The notes under the pieces: generated by a model | The model's database searches: none | Told to the model about the DNA's origin: nothing | What the model saw: the letters and a program-made list of their open reading frames with translations, nothing else | Part shown: one piece after another, positions 1 to 6,559 of the stretch | Layout: the number at the start of each line of letters is the position of its first letter | How positions within the stretch are numbered: position 1 is the stretch's first letter | Assembly: GCA_945918315.1 (NCBI GenBank) | Contig: CAMEIK010000020.1 | Location: 1 to 11,431 of the forward strand | Length of the DNA stretch: 11,431 bases | Direction: 5' to 3' | Origin: an uncultured Clostridia bacterium | Lineage (GTDB): Bacteria; Bacillota; Clostridia; Oscillospirales; Oscillospiraceae | Translations under genes and position numbers: made by a program

Positions 1-1
1 G

Positions 2-292
2 TACTGTGTTCCCGTTTATATGCCGGAGCATCAGACTGAGATCATGCGGATTGGAGACATTGCCGAAAAATGCCTGGTGGATGCCTTTGCTGATAGGCTG
101 ATGGAGCTTGCGGGCACCATTGATATTACGGCAGTCAGGCACAATGTCAACCGTTTGGAAATCGCCAATGAGCTTTATCATATCCTTTTCGGCTCCGTGA
201 ATGAGGAATTGGTGGCCCGGGGGATTGTGGCCGCACCGGAGTATATTCCCAGTGAGGGAAGATACTTAAAATCCATAGAAGTGTATCTTTAA
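2..292 (+). CDS. 3' end of an unidentified protein (partial at the left edge)
   Basis: An open frame runs without a stop from the first bases of the window to the TAA at 290-292, giving about 96 residues. The first in-frame ATG is at 20, but no Shine-Dalgarno sequence precedes it and the frame stays open upstream, so I read this as the C-terminal part of a gene that begins outside the window. The visible part is soluble and mixed in composition, with no long hydrophobic stretch. A helical segment (residues IAEKCLVDAFADRLMELAG) is followed by a charged region and a C-terminal tail ending in SIEVYL. I do not recognise the family and assign no function. The reading frame is probably real because it ends shortly before a strong terminator at 423-457 that has the same orientation. 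Confidence 0.6.
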   Translation, partial: YCVPVYMPEHQTEIMRIGDIAEKCLVDAFADRLMELAGTIDITAVRHNVNRLEIANELYHILFGSVNEELVARGIVAAPEYIPSEGRYLKSIEVYL

Positions 293-422
293 CTTATTTC
301 AGTATTTCAGCACACAGATTTTTGACGCATAGTTTGAAAACTGTCTGAAGAAACAGGAGATTGCCCCACCAGTGTGCGCACTGATTACAATGACACGAGC
401 TACTGAATAGTAATAGCAAAGC

Positions 423-457
423 ACAAGCCTGCGGGATTTCTCTCGCAGGCTTGTTTT
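423..457 (+). terminator. Rho-independent terminator between convergent genes
   Basis: A perfect 11-bp stem pairs ACAAGCCTGCG (423-433) with CGCAGGCTTGT (444-454). The 10-base loop can partly pair inward. Four T residues (454-457) follow on the + strand. It would end transcription from the partial gene at the left. The minus-strand operon that stops at 469 also converges on it and may use the same hairpin, though the T-tract on that side is weaker. Confidence 0.85.
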
Positions 458-468
458 GACACATAGTA

Positions 469-720
469 TTAACCGTTGGCCAGGGCTTCTTTCAGAGCCT
501 TTGCCAGCTGATCGGGGCAGGAGGTGGACTTCATGCCGCAGCGGATGCCTTCGACCCTTTCGATGACCTGTTCGGGGGTCATACCCTCTACCAAGGAACC
601 AATGCCCTTCAGGTTACCATTGCAGCCGCCCAAAAACTGAACATTCTTTACTTTCCCGTCTTCAACGTCAAAGAAGATCATCTGGGAACAGGTGCCTTTT
701 GTCTTGTATTCGTAGTGCAT
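469..720 (-). CDS. Small TSCPD-domain protein (TIGR03905-like family)
   Basis: This gene encodes an 83-residue protein with the diagnostic motif TSCPDQLA near its C-terminus (T66 to A73). Four cysteines stand at positions 11, 33, 61 and 68. The length and the motifs GGCNGNLKGI and GIRCGMKSTSCPD match the small stand-alone TSCPD family, which resembles the C-terminal domain of some vitamin-B12-dependent ribonucleotide reductases. The four cysteines could bind metal, but that is inference, and the family has no established function. The start is supported by an AAAGGAA ribosome site just upstream on the minus strand. The gene lies 25 bases behind ybaK on the same strand and is probably co-transcribed with it. 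Confidence 0.85.
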   Translation of the reverse strand: MHYEYKTKGTCSQMIFFDVEDGKVKNVQFLGGCNGNLKGIGSLVEGMTPEQVIERVEGIRCGMKSTSCPDQLAKALKEALANG

Positions 721-745
721 AATATGTATTCCTTTCTCTTTGAAA

Positions 746-1219
746 TTACATTGTTATATCCACAATCCCGGCGTCAATCAGTTCAGCCAGGTCCATAGGC
801 GGGAGTATCATCTGGTGGCCTCTTGCTCCGGCAGAGACGGCAATTTCATCCCAAAGCTCCGCCGTTTCATCCAGAAAAGTGGGATATTTTTTCTTCATAC
901 CCACGGGACTGCATCCGCCACGGATATAGCCGGTGAGGGGGAGCAGTTCTTTTACAGGAATCAGCGCCATATTTTTGTCTCCTGCGGCCTTTGCGGCTTT
1001 CTTCAGGTCAAGTTCACAGCATACAGGAATACAGAATACATTGATTCCGGTTTTCTCGCCCCGGGCAACCAGGGTTTTGAACACCTGCTCCGGGGGAAGC
1101 CCCACCTTTTTGGCGGCGCTTAAACCACTGAGATCATTTTCGTCGTATTCATAAAACTTTTCTCTGCAGGGAATACCAGCCTGCTCCACAACACGCACCG
1201 CGTTTGTTTTCACTGCCAT
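746..1219 (-). CDS. ybaK: Cys-tRNA(Pro)/Cys-tRNA(Cys) deacylase, YbaK/EbsC family
   Basis: The product is a 157-residue cytoplasmic editing enzyme. It resembles the YbaK proteins that hydrolyse cysteine mischarged onto tRNA(Pro) in trans and so protect translation accuracy. Family hallmarks are visible: an N-terminal KTNAVRVVEQAGI helix, the VFKTLVA segment with the conserved lysine K48, and the signature GYIRGGCSPVGMKKKYPTFLDE at residues 97-118. The length is typical of the family. The ATG at 1217-1219 is preceded on the minus strand by a GAGG ribosome site about 13 bases away, which is rather long. A good sigma-A promoter lies at 1271-1299. The TSCPD gene follows at 25 bases, so the two probably form an operon. 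Exact substrate preference cannot be read from the sequence. Confidence 0.92.
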   Translation of the reverse strand: MAVKTNAVRVVEQAGIPCREKFYEYDENDLSGLSAAKKVGLPPEQVFKTLVARGEKTGINVFCIPVCCELDLKKAAKAAGDKNMALIPVKELLPLTGYIRGGCSPVGMKKKYPTFLDETAELWDEIAVSAGARGHQMILPPMDLAELIDAGIVDITM

Positions 1220-1270
1220 TAAAAAACCGCTTCCTCAATTAGCCTTTGGTAATACTCTACATTCTTGTCT

Positions 1271-1299
1271 ATTATACGATAAAATCTACGAATAAGCAA
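1271..1299 (-). promoter_or_regulatory. Sigma-A promoter of the ybaK-TSCPD operon
   Basis: On the minus strand a -35 TTGCTT (1294-1299) and a perfect -10 TATAAT (1271-1276) are separated by exactly 17 bases. The promoter lies 52 bases upstream of the ybaK start and fires away from tepA, so the 1220-1369 interval is a divergent promoter region. Confidence 0.75.
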
Positions 1300-1310
1300 G
1301 AGTGAATTGT

Positions 1311-1341
1311 TTGCGGATTTCCGGTTATCCTATGGTATACT
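1311..1341 (+). promoter_or_regulatory. Putative extended -10 promoter for tepA
   Basis: The sequence TGGTATACT ends at 1341 and gives a TGn-extended -10 (TATACT at 1336-1341). The only -35 candidate is TTGCGG at 1311-1316 with a 19-base spacer, which is weak, so the extended -10 probably carries most of the recognition. The tepA start lies 29 bases downstream. The 12-base core CTATGGTATACT recurs with one change upstream of the UppP-like gene. Confidence 0.5.
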
Positions 1342-1355
1342 TTGCACATGAATGC

Positions 1356-1361
1356 AGGAGG
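1356..1361 (+). promoter_or_regulatory. Ribosome binding site that fixes the tepA start
   Basis: A perfect AGGAGG sits 8 bases before the ATG at 1370. An earlier in-frame ATG at 1352 overlaps this site and has no ribosome site of its own, so 1370 is the start. Confidence 0.85.
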
Positions 1362-1369
1362 AAATACGG

Positions 1370-2062
1370 ATGGAAGCAAACAAGGAACCGGAAATGAAAA
1401 AGCAGGAGCAGTCTCAGATTGTTGAGCTGGGCTCGGATATCACAAAGTCCGGTAAGGGAAGCATTTATACTCTTACGATCATCGGTCAGGTGGAAGGGCA
1501 TCAGGTAGCGCCGGAAACGGTAAAGACCACCAAGTATGAGCATGTTCTTCCGCTGCTTGCCGGAATCGAGGAAAGTGATGATATAGATGGGCTTCTGCTC
1601 CTGCTGAACACGGTTGGCGGCGACATTGAAGCGGGATTGGCCATAGCGGAAATGATTGCGGGAATGAAAAAGCCAACGGTATCGTTGGTCCTTGGCGGTG
1701 GCCATTCCATTGGTATCCCTCTGGCTGTCTGTACGAAAAAATCCTTTATTACACCGACGGCCAGTATGACGGTCCATCCTGTTCGAATGACGGGGCTGGT
1801 AGTCGGCGCGCCTCAGACCTTCCGGTATTTTCAGCGGATTCAGGAGCAGATCGCTGACTTTGTCACCTCAAACTCCAGAATCTCCCGGGAGGATTTTGAA
1901 CGGTATATGATGGCCACCGGGGAAATGGCAACAGATGTGGGAACCATACTGTATGGAAAAGAAGCGGTCTCCTCCGGTCTGATTGATAAGCTGGGGGGCC
2001 TGAACGATGCGCTGGCAGCGCTGCATAAAATGATCGATAAGAGAAAAGGCAAAGAAGAATAG
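1370..2062 (+). CDS. tepA: TepA-type ClpP-like serine protease
   Basis: The product is a 230-residue protein of the ClpP/crotonase fold, close to the TepA (translocation-enhancing protein, YmfB-like) branch. After a charged N-terminus of about 30 residues comes a beta-rich opening (IYTLTIIGQVEGHQ), then LLLLLNTVGGDIEAGLAIAEMI, which forms the oxyanion-loop region. The likely catalytic triad is Ser113 in GGGHSIG, His136 in TVHPVR and Asp189 in ATDVGTILYGKEAV, with spacing close to that of ClpP. No signal peptide or membrane segment is evident, so it probably acts in the cytoplasm or at the membrane face. In Bacillus subtilis tepA lies just upstream of spoIIIE, and the same neighbourhood is kept here with an UppP-like gene inserted between them. 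Its substrates are unknown; roles in protein export or sporulation have been proposed for relatives. Confidence 0.88.
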   Translation: MEANKEPEMKKQEQSQIVELGSDITKSGKGSIYTLTIIGQVEGHQVAPETVKTTKYEHVLPLLAGIEESDDIDGLLLLLNTVGGDIEAGLAIAEMIAGMKKPTVSLVLGGGHSIGIPLAVCTKKSFITPTASMTVHPVRMTGLVVGAPQTFRYFQRIQEQIADFVTSNSRISREDFERYMMATGEMATDVGTILYGKEAVSSGLIDKLGGLNDALAALHKMIDKRKGKEE

Positions 2063-2120
2063 ATCCGCCTTCCTTTTTAAAACGCCATTTTCTGGTGAAT
2101 GCGGCCTTCTAAAAAAAGAC

Positions 2121-2149
2121 TGGAAATCCGGCATCATCTATGGTATAAT
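2121..2149 (+). promoter_or_regulatory. Sigma-A promoter for the UppP-like/ftsK operon
   Basis: A perfect -10 TATAAT (2144-2149) is preceded by TGG, making it a TGn-extended element. A -35 TGGAAA (2121-2126, four of six consensus bases) lies 17 bases upstream. The gene start is 34 bases downstream. It would drive the UppP-like gene and, through an 11-base junction, ftsK. Confidence 0.7.
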
Positions 2150-2182
2150 AAACTGTAAAGCTTTATAAAAGGAGGGACGGGC

Positions 2183-3019
2183 ATGGAATTAAACTGGTTG
2201 GAAAGCATTCTGATGGGATTGCTTTCGGGACTTGGAGAGATTTTGCCTGTGTCCGCCCGTGCTCACAGCATCGTGCTGCTGAAGGTTTTTGGTGCGGAAG
2301 ATAACAGTCATGTATTGGATCTGCTGATTCACTTGGCCATTTTTGCCGCTGTCTATATGAGCTGCCAAAACCAGATTCTGCGGTATCTGCGGGCGAGGCA
2401 TATTTCACGGATTCCCAAAAAGAAGCGTAAACGCCCGCTGGATACCCGGGCGTTGATGGATTTCCGAATGGTTCGTACGATGGCAATTCCGGTTATCTTT
2501 GCGTTTTTTTTCTTTGAACGCTGTCAGGTAATTGGAGACAAGGCTGTATGGCTTTCCGTGATGCTGTTTCTGAATGGTGTCATTCTCTATATCCCTCAGT
2601 TTTTCCCGGGCAGCAATAAGGACTGCCGGACTTTGACCCGGTTGGAAGGGCTCCTGATGGGAATCGGTGGCGCAGCCTCCGTCCTGCCCGGTATTTCCGG
2701 TATCGGGGCGTCTCTTTCCATCGGATCCCTCTGCGGCGTTGAGCGTACATATGCCCTGAGCATCACCCTTCTCATGGAGCTTGTCGTCATAACCGGATTG
2801 ATCGTTTTCGATATTATCGGAATGGTTACAGTGGGCCTGGGGGTTTTCAGTTTCCTGATTTTTGTAAAATATCTGGTTTCTGCCGTGGCTGCTTTTGCAG
2901 GAGCCTATCTTGGTATCCGTATCCTTTCCGCACTGGCAGAGGAAGCCGGATATTCACTGTTTGCTTACTACTGTTGGGGAGCTGCCCTGTTTGCGTTTAT
3001 TTTGAATCTCTTGGCTTGA
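2183..3019 (+). CDS. Divergent UppP/BacA-family membrane protein, possibly catalytically altered
   Basis: The product is a 278-residue polytopic membrane protein with about seven or eight hydrophobic segments, the length usual for undecaprenyl-diphosphate phosphatase, which regenerates the lipid carrier for cell-wall synthesis. The family framework is clear: GLGEILPVSARAH (residues 16-28) matches the first active-site motif, and LPGISGIGASLSIGSLCGVER (168-188) matches the PGxSRSG region. Glu19, Ser24 and His28 are kept. However, the first glutamate of the usual ExxxE pair is Ser15, and the arginine of PGxSRSG is replaced by Gly173. In E. coli UppP the equivalent residues (E17 and R174) are important for activity, so this copy may have lost or changed its function. 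The start is set by AGGAGG at 2170-2175, 7 bases before the ATG. ftsK follows 11 bases after the stop, implying co-transcription. Confidence 0.8.
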   Translation: MELNWLESILMGLLSGLGEILPVSARAHSIVLLKVFGAEDNSHVLDLLIHLAIFAAVYMSCQNQILRYLRARHISRIPKKKRKRPLDTRALMDFRMVRTMAIPVIFAFFFFERCQVIGDKAVWLSVMLFLNGVILYIPQFFPGSNKDCRTLTRLEGLLMGIGGAASVLPGISGIGASLSIGSLCGVERTYALSITLLMELVVITGLIVFDIIGMVTVGLGVFSFLIFVKYLVSAVAAFAGAYLGIRILSALAEEAGYSLFAYYCWGAALFAFILNLLA

Positions 3020-3024
3020 GGAGG
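3019..3024 (+). promoter_or_regulatory. Ribosome binding site that fixes the ftsK start
   Basis: AGGAGG starts on the last base of the upstream stop codon and lies 6 bases before the ATG at 3031. The frame is open further upstream to a TTG at 2974, but that extension overlaps the UppP-like gene by 46 bases and has no ribosome site. Confidence 0.85.
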
Positions 3025-3030
3025 ACCTAC

Positions 3031-5784
3031 ATGGCGGAAAAACAAAAATCCACCCGCGCTGAAAAGGCTGTTTCCGGCTCAAAAAAGAAATCAGAAGCGA
3101 AAAACGCGGGAAAGAATAACACTGACACAAAGAAAACTTCCCGTGTTTCAACGGAATATGAGCGAAAACTGCCCATCAACGCGGTTATTTCCTGTGTCAG
3201 CCTGTTCCTGTTCATTCTGTTTCTTGTCATCAGCATTAACCCGGAGGGCGCCCTCCTGAAAGTGATTCAGTCCGTAGTTTTGGGCTTGATTGGCAAGGCT
3301 GGTTTTTTCATTTCTATTCCCGGCCTTCTGTACATTTTTATTATTCAGGTGTTTTGCCGGAAAACTGCCGTAACCATGCGCAGTACCTGCGTCCTCCTGT
3401 TTGTGCTTTCCTGCGGCGGGATTTTCCATCTGGCTGCGCAGAATCAGGGAATGGCTTCCGGTTTCGCGGTGATTTCCGACCTCTATTTGGGCGGTGTTGA
3501 GGGGTATACCGGCGGCGTGATCTGCGGTGGGATCGCAATGCTCCTGCGCTGGCTGTGCGGAACACCTATATCCTATATTCTTCTGGGAACCCTTGCTGTT
3601 TTTACCCTGTTGGGAGCCATGCAGATCACACTTCCCAGCATTGTTCGGGCGATTGCAAACCGGCCCAGGGATGACTTCCAGGAAGATGGAGATGACTCCT
3701 ATATTGAGCCTGCAGCCATTGTGGTAAACCATATTGCCAACAAGCAGATTCAGCACAAGCGCCAGATGCGTGAGAAGAAATTGGCTGCTTCCCAGGCTGC
3801 TGCATCTATGCAGGATGCTGCATATTTGGCAGAAAAAGCGCCCCAGGCTGAAAATCCAATGCGATCCGATGATAAGCCACAGCGTCAGCCACAGCTTCAA
3901 AAAACGCCTGCATTGCCGCAGCAGAAGGAACCGGTTTCTACCGTGGGAACGCCTGCTAACGCGGCAGGGGTTATGAGCACGATTGATCTGGATATTGAAG
4001 CGCCCATCATTGTGTCCGGACGAACCGCAAAAGGGAAGCAGGAGCCTACCCCGGAGCGAGGCGTCCCGGTTACCGTTGATGAAGAACCTTTCTTCTCAGC
4101 GACGACCTCGAAAATGCCGGAGCTGGATATCCCCGCGTTTGTAAAGCAATCGGAACTCCTGCAGGAAAAAGAAGCGGAGTCTGCCCCTAAAATGCAGGAG
4201 GAGAAAAAGATTACCGCCAAAGAGACAAAAGCTTCCGCGAAACAGGTTGCGCAGGAAATCGCCGGCAATCAGAATCAGAAGCTTGCTCCCTACTGTTTCC
4301 CTCCTATTGACCTGCTAAAGAAGCCGACTCGGGGAGCCGCCGACGGTACGGAAGAAATGCGGGAAAATTCCCGTCGCCTGAATGAAACATTGGCAAGCTT
4401 CCGGATTGACGCCCATATTATCAATGTTACTCGGGGGCCCAGTGTTACCAGATATGAAGTGGAGCTTGACAAGGGTGTGCGTCTGAATAAGCTTACATCC
4501 TGCGCCGATGATATTGCGCTCAGTTTGGGAGCATCCGGTGTTCGGATCGCTGCTGTCCCTGGGAAGATTTCCATTGTCGGTATTGAGGTTCCAAACCGTT
4601 CGGTTACTACGGTATCTTTGCGGGAGGTTATTGATTCTCCGGAGTTTGCAAAGGCCAAATCCAGGACTTCCTTTGCGGTTGGAAAGGATATTGGCGGGTC
4701 CTGTATCGTAGGAAACATTGCGAAAATGCCCCATATGCTCATCGCCGGTACAACCGGTTCCGGTAAATCGGTATGCATGAACTCCATCATTATCAGTCTC
4801 CTCTACAAGGCCGGTCCTGAGGATGTCAAACTGATTATGGTTGACCCCAAGATGGTGGAGTTGGGGATATATAACGGCATACCCCATCTTTTGATTCCGG
4901 TTGTTACAGAACCCAAAAAAGCTGCCGGTTCTCTGCAGTGGGCAGTCACGGAAATGCTTCGCAGATATAAGTTGATGTCCGATCAGGGTGTGCGGGATTT
5001 GGAGTCCTACAACAGCATTGTAATGGCGGAGGAGGGCGGCCAGAAGCTGCCCCAGGTAGTCATCATTATTGACGAGTTGGCCGATCTGATGCTGGTTGCC
5101 GCGAAGGAAGTGGAAGACTCCATCTGCCGTATCGCTCAGATGGGCCGGGCTGCCGGAATGCACCTGATTATTGCTACGCAACGGCCATCTGCGGATGTGA
5201 TTACCGGTCTTATGAAGGCGAATATTCCGTCCAGAATTGCGTTCTCTGTTGCGTCCGCTATGGAATCCAGAATTATTCTGGATACTCAGGGTGCGGAAAA
5301 ACTGGTGGGTAAGGGCGACATGCTTTTTGCGCCCATTGGCATCGGCAAACCACTCCGCGTCCAGGGCTGCTTTGTAACTGACAGTGAAGTGGAATCTGTC
5401 GCGGGATATGTCAAGGACCATTATGTGGCAGATTATAGTCAGGAGGTTATCCAGGAAATTGAGCAGAAAGCCCAGCAGGCAGGGAAGTCCAAGGGCACTC
5501 TGGAGCCTGAGCCGACGGAGGATGAACTGGAGGGCGATGAAATGCTCCCGGCTGCCGTGGATGTGATCCTGGAAACCGGGCAGGCGTCCGTCTCCATGCT
5601 TCAGCGGCGTCTGAAGCTGGGATATGCCAGAGCGGCCAGAATTGTGGATGAGATGGAGGAGAAAGGGATCGTAGGGCCTTTCCAGGGTTCAAAGCCCAGA
5701 GATATTTTGATTACAAAGGAAAAATGGGCAGCCATGCGGAATGGGCAGCAGATGACATTCTCTGATTTGGAAGAGGATATTTAG
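3031..5784 (+). CDS. ftsK: DNA translocase FtsK/SpoIIIE
   Basis: The product is a 917-residue hexameric DNA pump that moves chromosomal DNA through the division septum and, in spore formers, into the forespore. Residues 1-46 are lysine-rich and cytoplasmic. About four to five membrane segments occupy roughly 49-200. A long polar linker rich in Ala, Gln, Lys and Pro covers about 210-417. The alpha/beta motor follows, with Walker A GTTGSGKS at 573-580, Walker B VVIIIDELADLM with D681 and E682, and the conserved ATQRPSADVITG. The C-terminal gamma winged helix, which reads oriented DNA motifs, lies at about 839-895 (LPAAVDVILETGQASVSMLQRRL...). The length falls in the family range. With tepA upstream and spoIIIA downstream it is the best SpoIIIE candidate here, but sequence alone does not separate a division role from a sporulation role, and it may do both. 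Confidence 0.95.
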   Translation: MAEKQKSTRAEKAVSGSKKKSEAKNAGKNNTDTKKTSRVSTEYERKLPINAVISCVSLFLFILFLVISINPEGALLKVIQSVVLGLIGKAGFFISIPGLLYIFIIQVFCRKTAVTMRSTCVLLFVLSCGGIFHLAAQNQGMASGFAVISDLYLGGVEGYTGGVICGGIAMLLRWLCGTPISYILLGTLAVFTLLGAMQITLPSIVRAIANRPRDDFQEDGDDSYIEPAAIVVNHIANKQIQHKRQMREKKLAASQAAASMQDAAYLAEKAPQAENPMRSDDKPQRQPQLQKTPALPQQKEPVSTVGTPANAAGVMSTIDLDIEAPIIVSGRTAKGKQEPTPERGVPVTVDEEPFFSATTSKMPELDIPAFVKQSELLQEKEAESAPKMQEEKKITAKETKASAKQVAQEIAGNQNQKLAPYCFPPIDLLKKPTRGAADGTEEMRENSRRLNETLASFRIDAHIINVTRGPSVTRYEVELDKGVRLNKLTSCADDIALSLGASGVRIAAVPGKISIVGIEVPNRSVTTVSLREVIDSPEFAKAKSRTSFAVGKDIGGSCIVGNIAKMPHMLIAGTTGSGKSVCMNSIIISLLYKAGPEDVKLIMVDPKMVELGIYNGIPHLLIPVVTEPKKAAGSLQWAVTEMLRRYKLMSDQGVRDLESYNSIVMAEEGGQKLPQVVIIIDELADLMLVAAKEVEDSICRIAQMGRAAGMHLIIATQRPSADVITGLMKANIPSRIAFSVASAMESRIILDTQGAEKLVGKGDMLFAPIGIGKPLRVQGCFVTDSEVESVAGYVKDHYVADYSQEVIQEIEQKAQQAGKSKGTLEPEPTEDELEGDEMLPAAVDVILETGQASVSMLQRRLKLGYARAARIVDEMEEKGIVGPFQGSKPRDILITKEKWAAMRNGQQMTFSDLEEDI

Positions 5785-5791
5785 TCTATAC

Positions 5792-5807
5792 CGGGAGATT
5801 CCCGTTT
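5792..5807 (+). terminator. Weak candidate terminator behind ftsK
   Basis: CGGGA (5792-5796) and TCCCG (5800-5804) form a 5-bp stem with a 3-base loop, followed by only three T residues. It lies 7 bases past the ftsK stop. It is too short to be convincing and may only attenuate, leaving some read-through into the ECF gene. Confidence 0.3.
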
Positions 5808-5838
5808 AGAACCAGCCGCTTTGTCGGTAAAAAATGCA

Positions 5839-5861
5839 TCCCATCCGGATAACCGGAGGGA
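5839..5861 (+). promoter_or_regulatory. Hairpin in the leader of the ECF gene
   Basis: TCCC-A-TCCGG (5839-5848) pairs with CCGGA-GGGA (5853-5861) as a 9-bp stem with one bulged A and an ATAA tetraloop. It ends 5 bases before the ribosome site at 5867-5872, so its folding could influence ribosome access. No T-tract follows, so it is not a terminator. I could not match the leader to a known riboswitch consensus, and a regulatory role is inference. Confidence 0.35.
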
Positions 5862-5866
5862 CAGCA

Positions 5867-5872
5867 AGGAGG
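5867..5872 (+). promoter_or_regulatory. Ribosome binding site that fixes the ECF gene start
   Basis: AGGAGG lies 9 bases before the ATG at 5882. The in-frame ATG at 5834 sits before the leader hairpin, has no ribosome site, and would add a basic stretch unlike family N-termini. Confidence 0.8.
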
Positions 5873-5881
5873 AAACAAAAA

Positions 5882-6475
5882 ATGAAAAACGTGAATGTCA
5901 AACGGATGGCAGGGGTAGCCCTGCTGATGGCCATGGTTGTGGTGATGCAGTTCTTAAGTGGCATCATTCCGCCTGTGGGAGGATTTTCTTTCTCCCTTGT
6001 TCTGATCCCCATTGTTCTCGGTGCCGCGCTGTTTGGCCCGAAAACAGGTGCGCTGCTTGGTGGAACCTTTGGTGTAGTAGTTTTCATTAACTGCGTTACC
6101 GGTGCGGACCCTGGCGGACAGATGGTGCTTCAGGCAAACCCAATTCTTTGCTTCCTTGTGGTTATGGGCAAGGGAATTCTGGCTGGCATGCTGTCCGGAC
6201 TTATGTACAAAGTGATGAAACAGAAGGACGGTAAGGGCTATGTGTCTATGGTCTGCGCTGCTGTTGTTTGCCCGGTGGTAAATACCGGTGTATTTATTGT
6301 CTGCATGCTTACTTTCTTCCGCCCGGTGCTGGAAGCCTGGGCCCAGGATGGCGGTGTTGCCGCGTTTATCCTTTCGGGTCTGGTGCTGGTGAATTTTGTA
6401 CCGGAACTGATTATCAATGTAGTGTTCAGTCCCGCAAGCCAGCGTATTATTCAGAGCGTTTCCAAAAAGATGTGA
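5882..6475 (+). CDS. ECF transporter substrate-binding (S) component
   Basis: The product is a 197-residue integral membrane protein with about six hydrophobic segments and a short basic N-terminus (MKNVNVKRMAG), the size and layout of S components of energy-coupling factor vitamin transporters. Typical features are the second-helix loop IIPPVGGFSFSLVLIPIVLGAALFGPKTGALLG (residues 28-60), the GKGILAGMLSGLMYK segment (97-110) and VVNTGVFIV near 132-140. It would bind a vitamin or related micronutrient in the membrane and dock to a shared EcfAAT energising module encoded elsewhere. No ATPase or T component lies in this window, so it belongs to the group that shares a common module. The substrate cannot be assigned from sequence alone. 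It has its own ribosome site and leader hairpin, lies 97 bases behind ftsK, and is closed by a strong terminator. Confidence 0.8.
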   Translation: MKNVNVKRMAGVALLMAMVVVMQFLSGIIPPVGGFSFSLVLIPIVLGAALFGPKTGALLGGTFGVVVFINCVTGADPGGQMVLQANPILCFLVVMGKGILAGMLSGLMYKVMKQKDGKGYVSMVCAAVVCPVVNTGVFIVCMLTFFRPVLEAWAQDGGVAAFILSGLVLVNFVPELIINVVFSPASQRIIQSVSKKM

Positions 6476-6525
6476 TTGAAGCCCTTTCAAGACTGAAACC
6501 TTTCCATATTCAATCTTGTTTTGTG

Positions 6526-6559
6526 GCCGGAGGCAAAATGCCTCCGGCTTTCCTTTTTT
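6526..6559 (+). terminator. Strong Rho-independent terminator after the ECF gene
   Basis: A perfect 10-bp GC-rich stem pairs GCCGGAGGCA (6526-6535) with TGCCTCCGGC (6539-6548) around an AAA loop. TTTCC and six T residues follow (6549-6559). It separates the ftsK/ECF transcript from the spoIIIA operon. Confidence 0.93.

Noticed and set aside
740..1123. A 127-codon + strand frame across ybaK
   Set aside because: The minus strand encodes a clear YbaK protein over the same bases. The + strand product has no family features.
2045..2080. Possible terminator at the end of tepA (AAGGC with GCCTT, then a T-rich run)
   Set aside because: The stem is only about 5 bp, the loop is long and overlaps the stop codon, and the T-run is interrupted. 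Too weak to call.
3148..3900. A 250-codon minus-strand frame opposite the membrane part of ftsK
   Set aside because: It lies wholly within a real gene, has no domain signature, and has a composition typical of an antisense shadow.
4315..5421. A 368-codon open frame on the minus strand opposite the ftsK motor
   Set aside because: The + strand frame encodes the clear Walker A and B motifs of the translocase. The antisense product is low-complexity, rich in His, Asn and Arg, and has no recognisable domain, so it is a codon-use shadow.
5785..5881. Tetrahydrofolate or other vitamin riboswitch before the ECF gene
   Set aside because: The gap is under 100 bases, and I could not find the conserved segments of the THF, TPP, cobalamin or FMN riboswitches.
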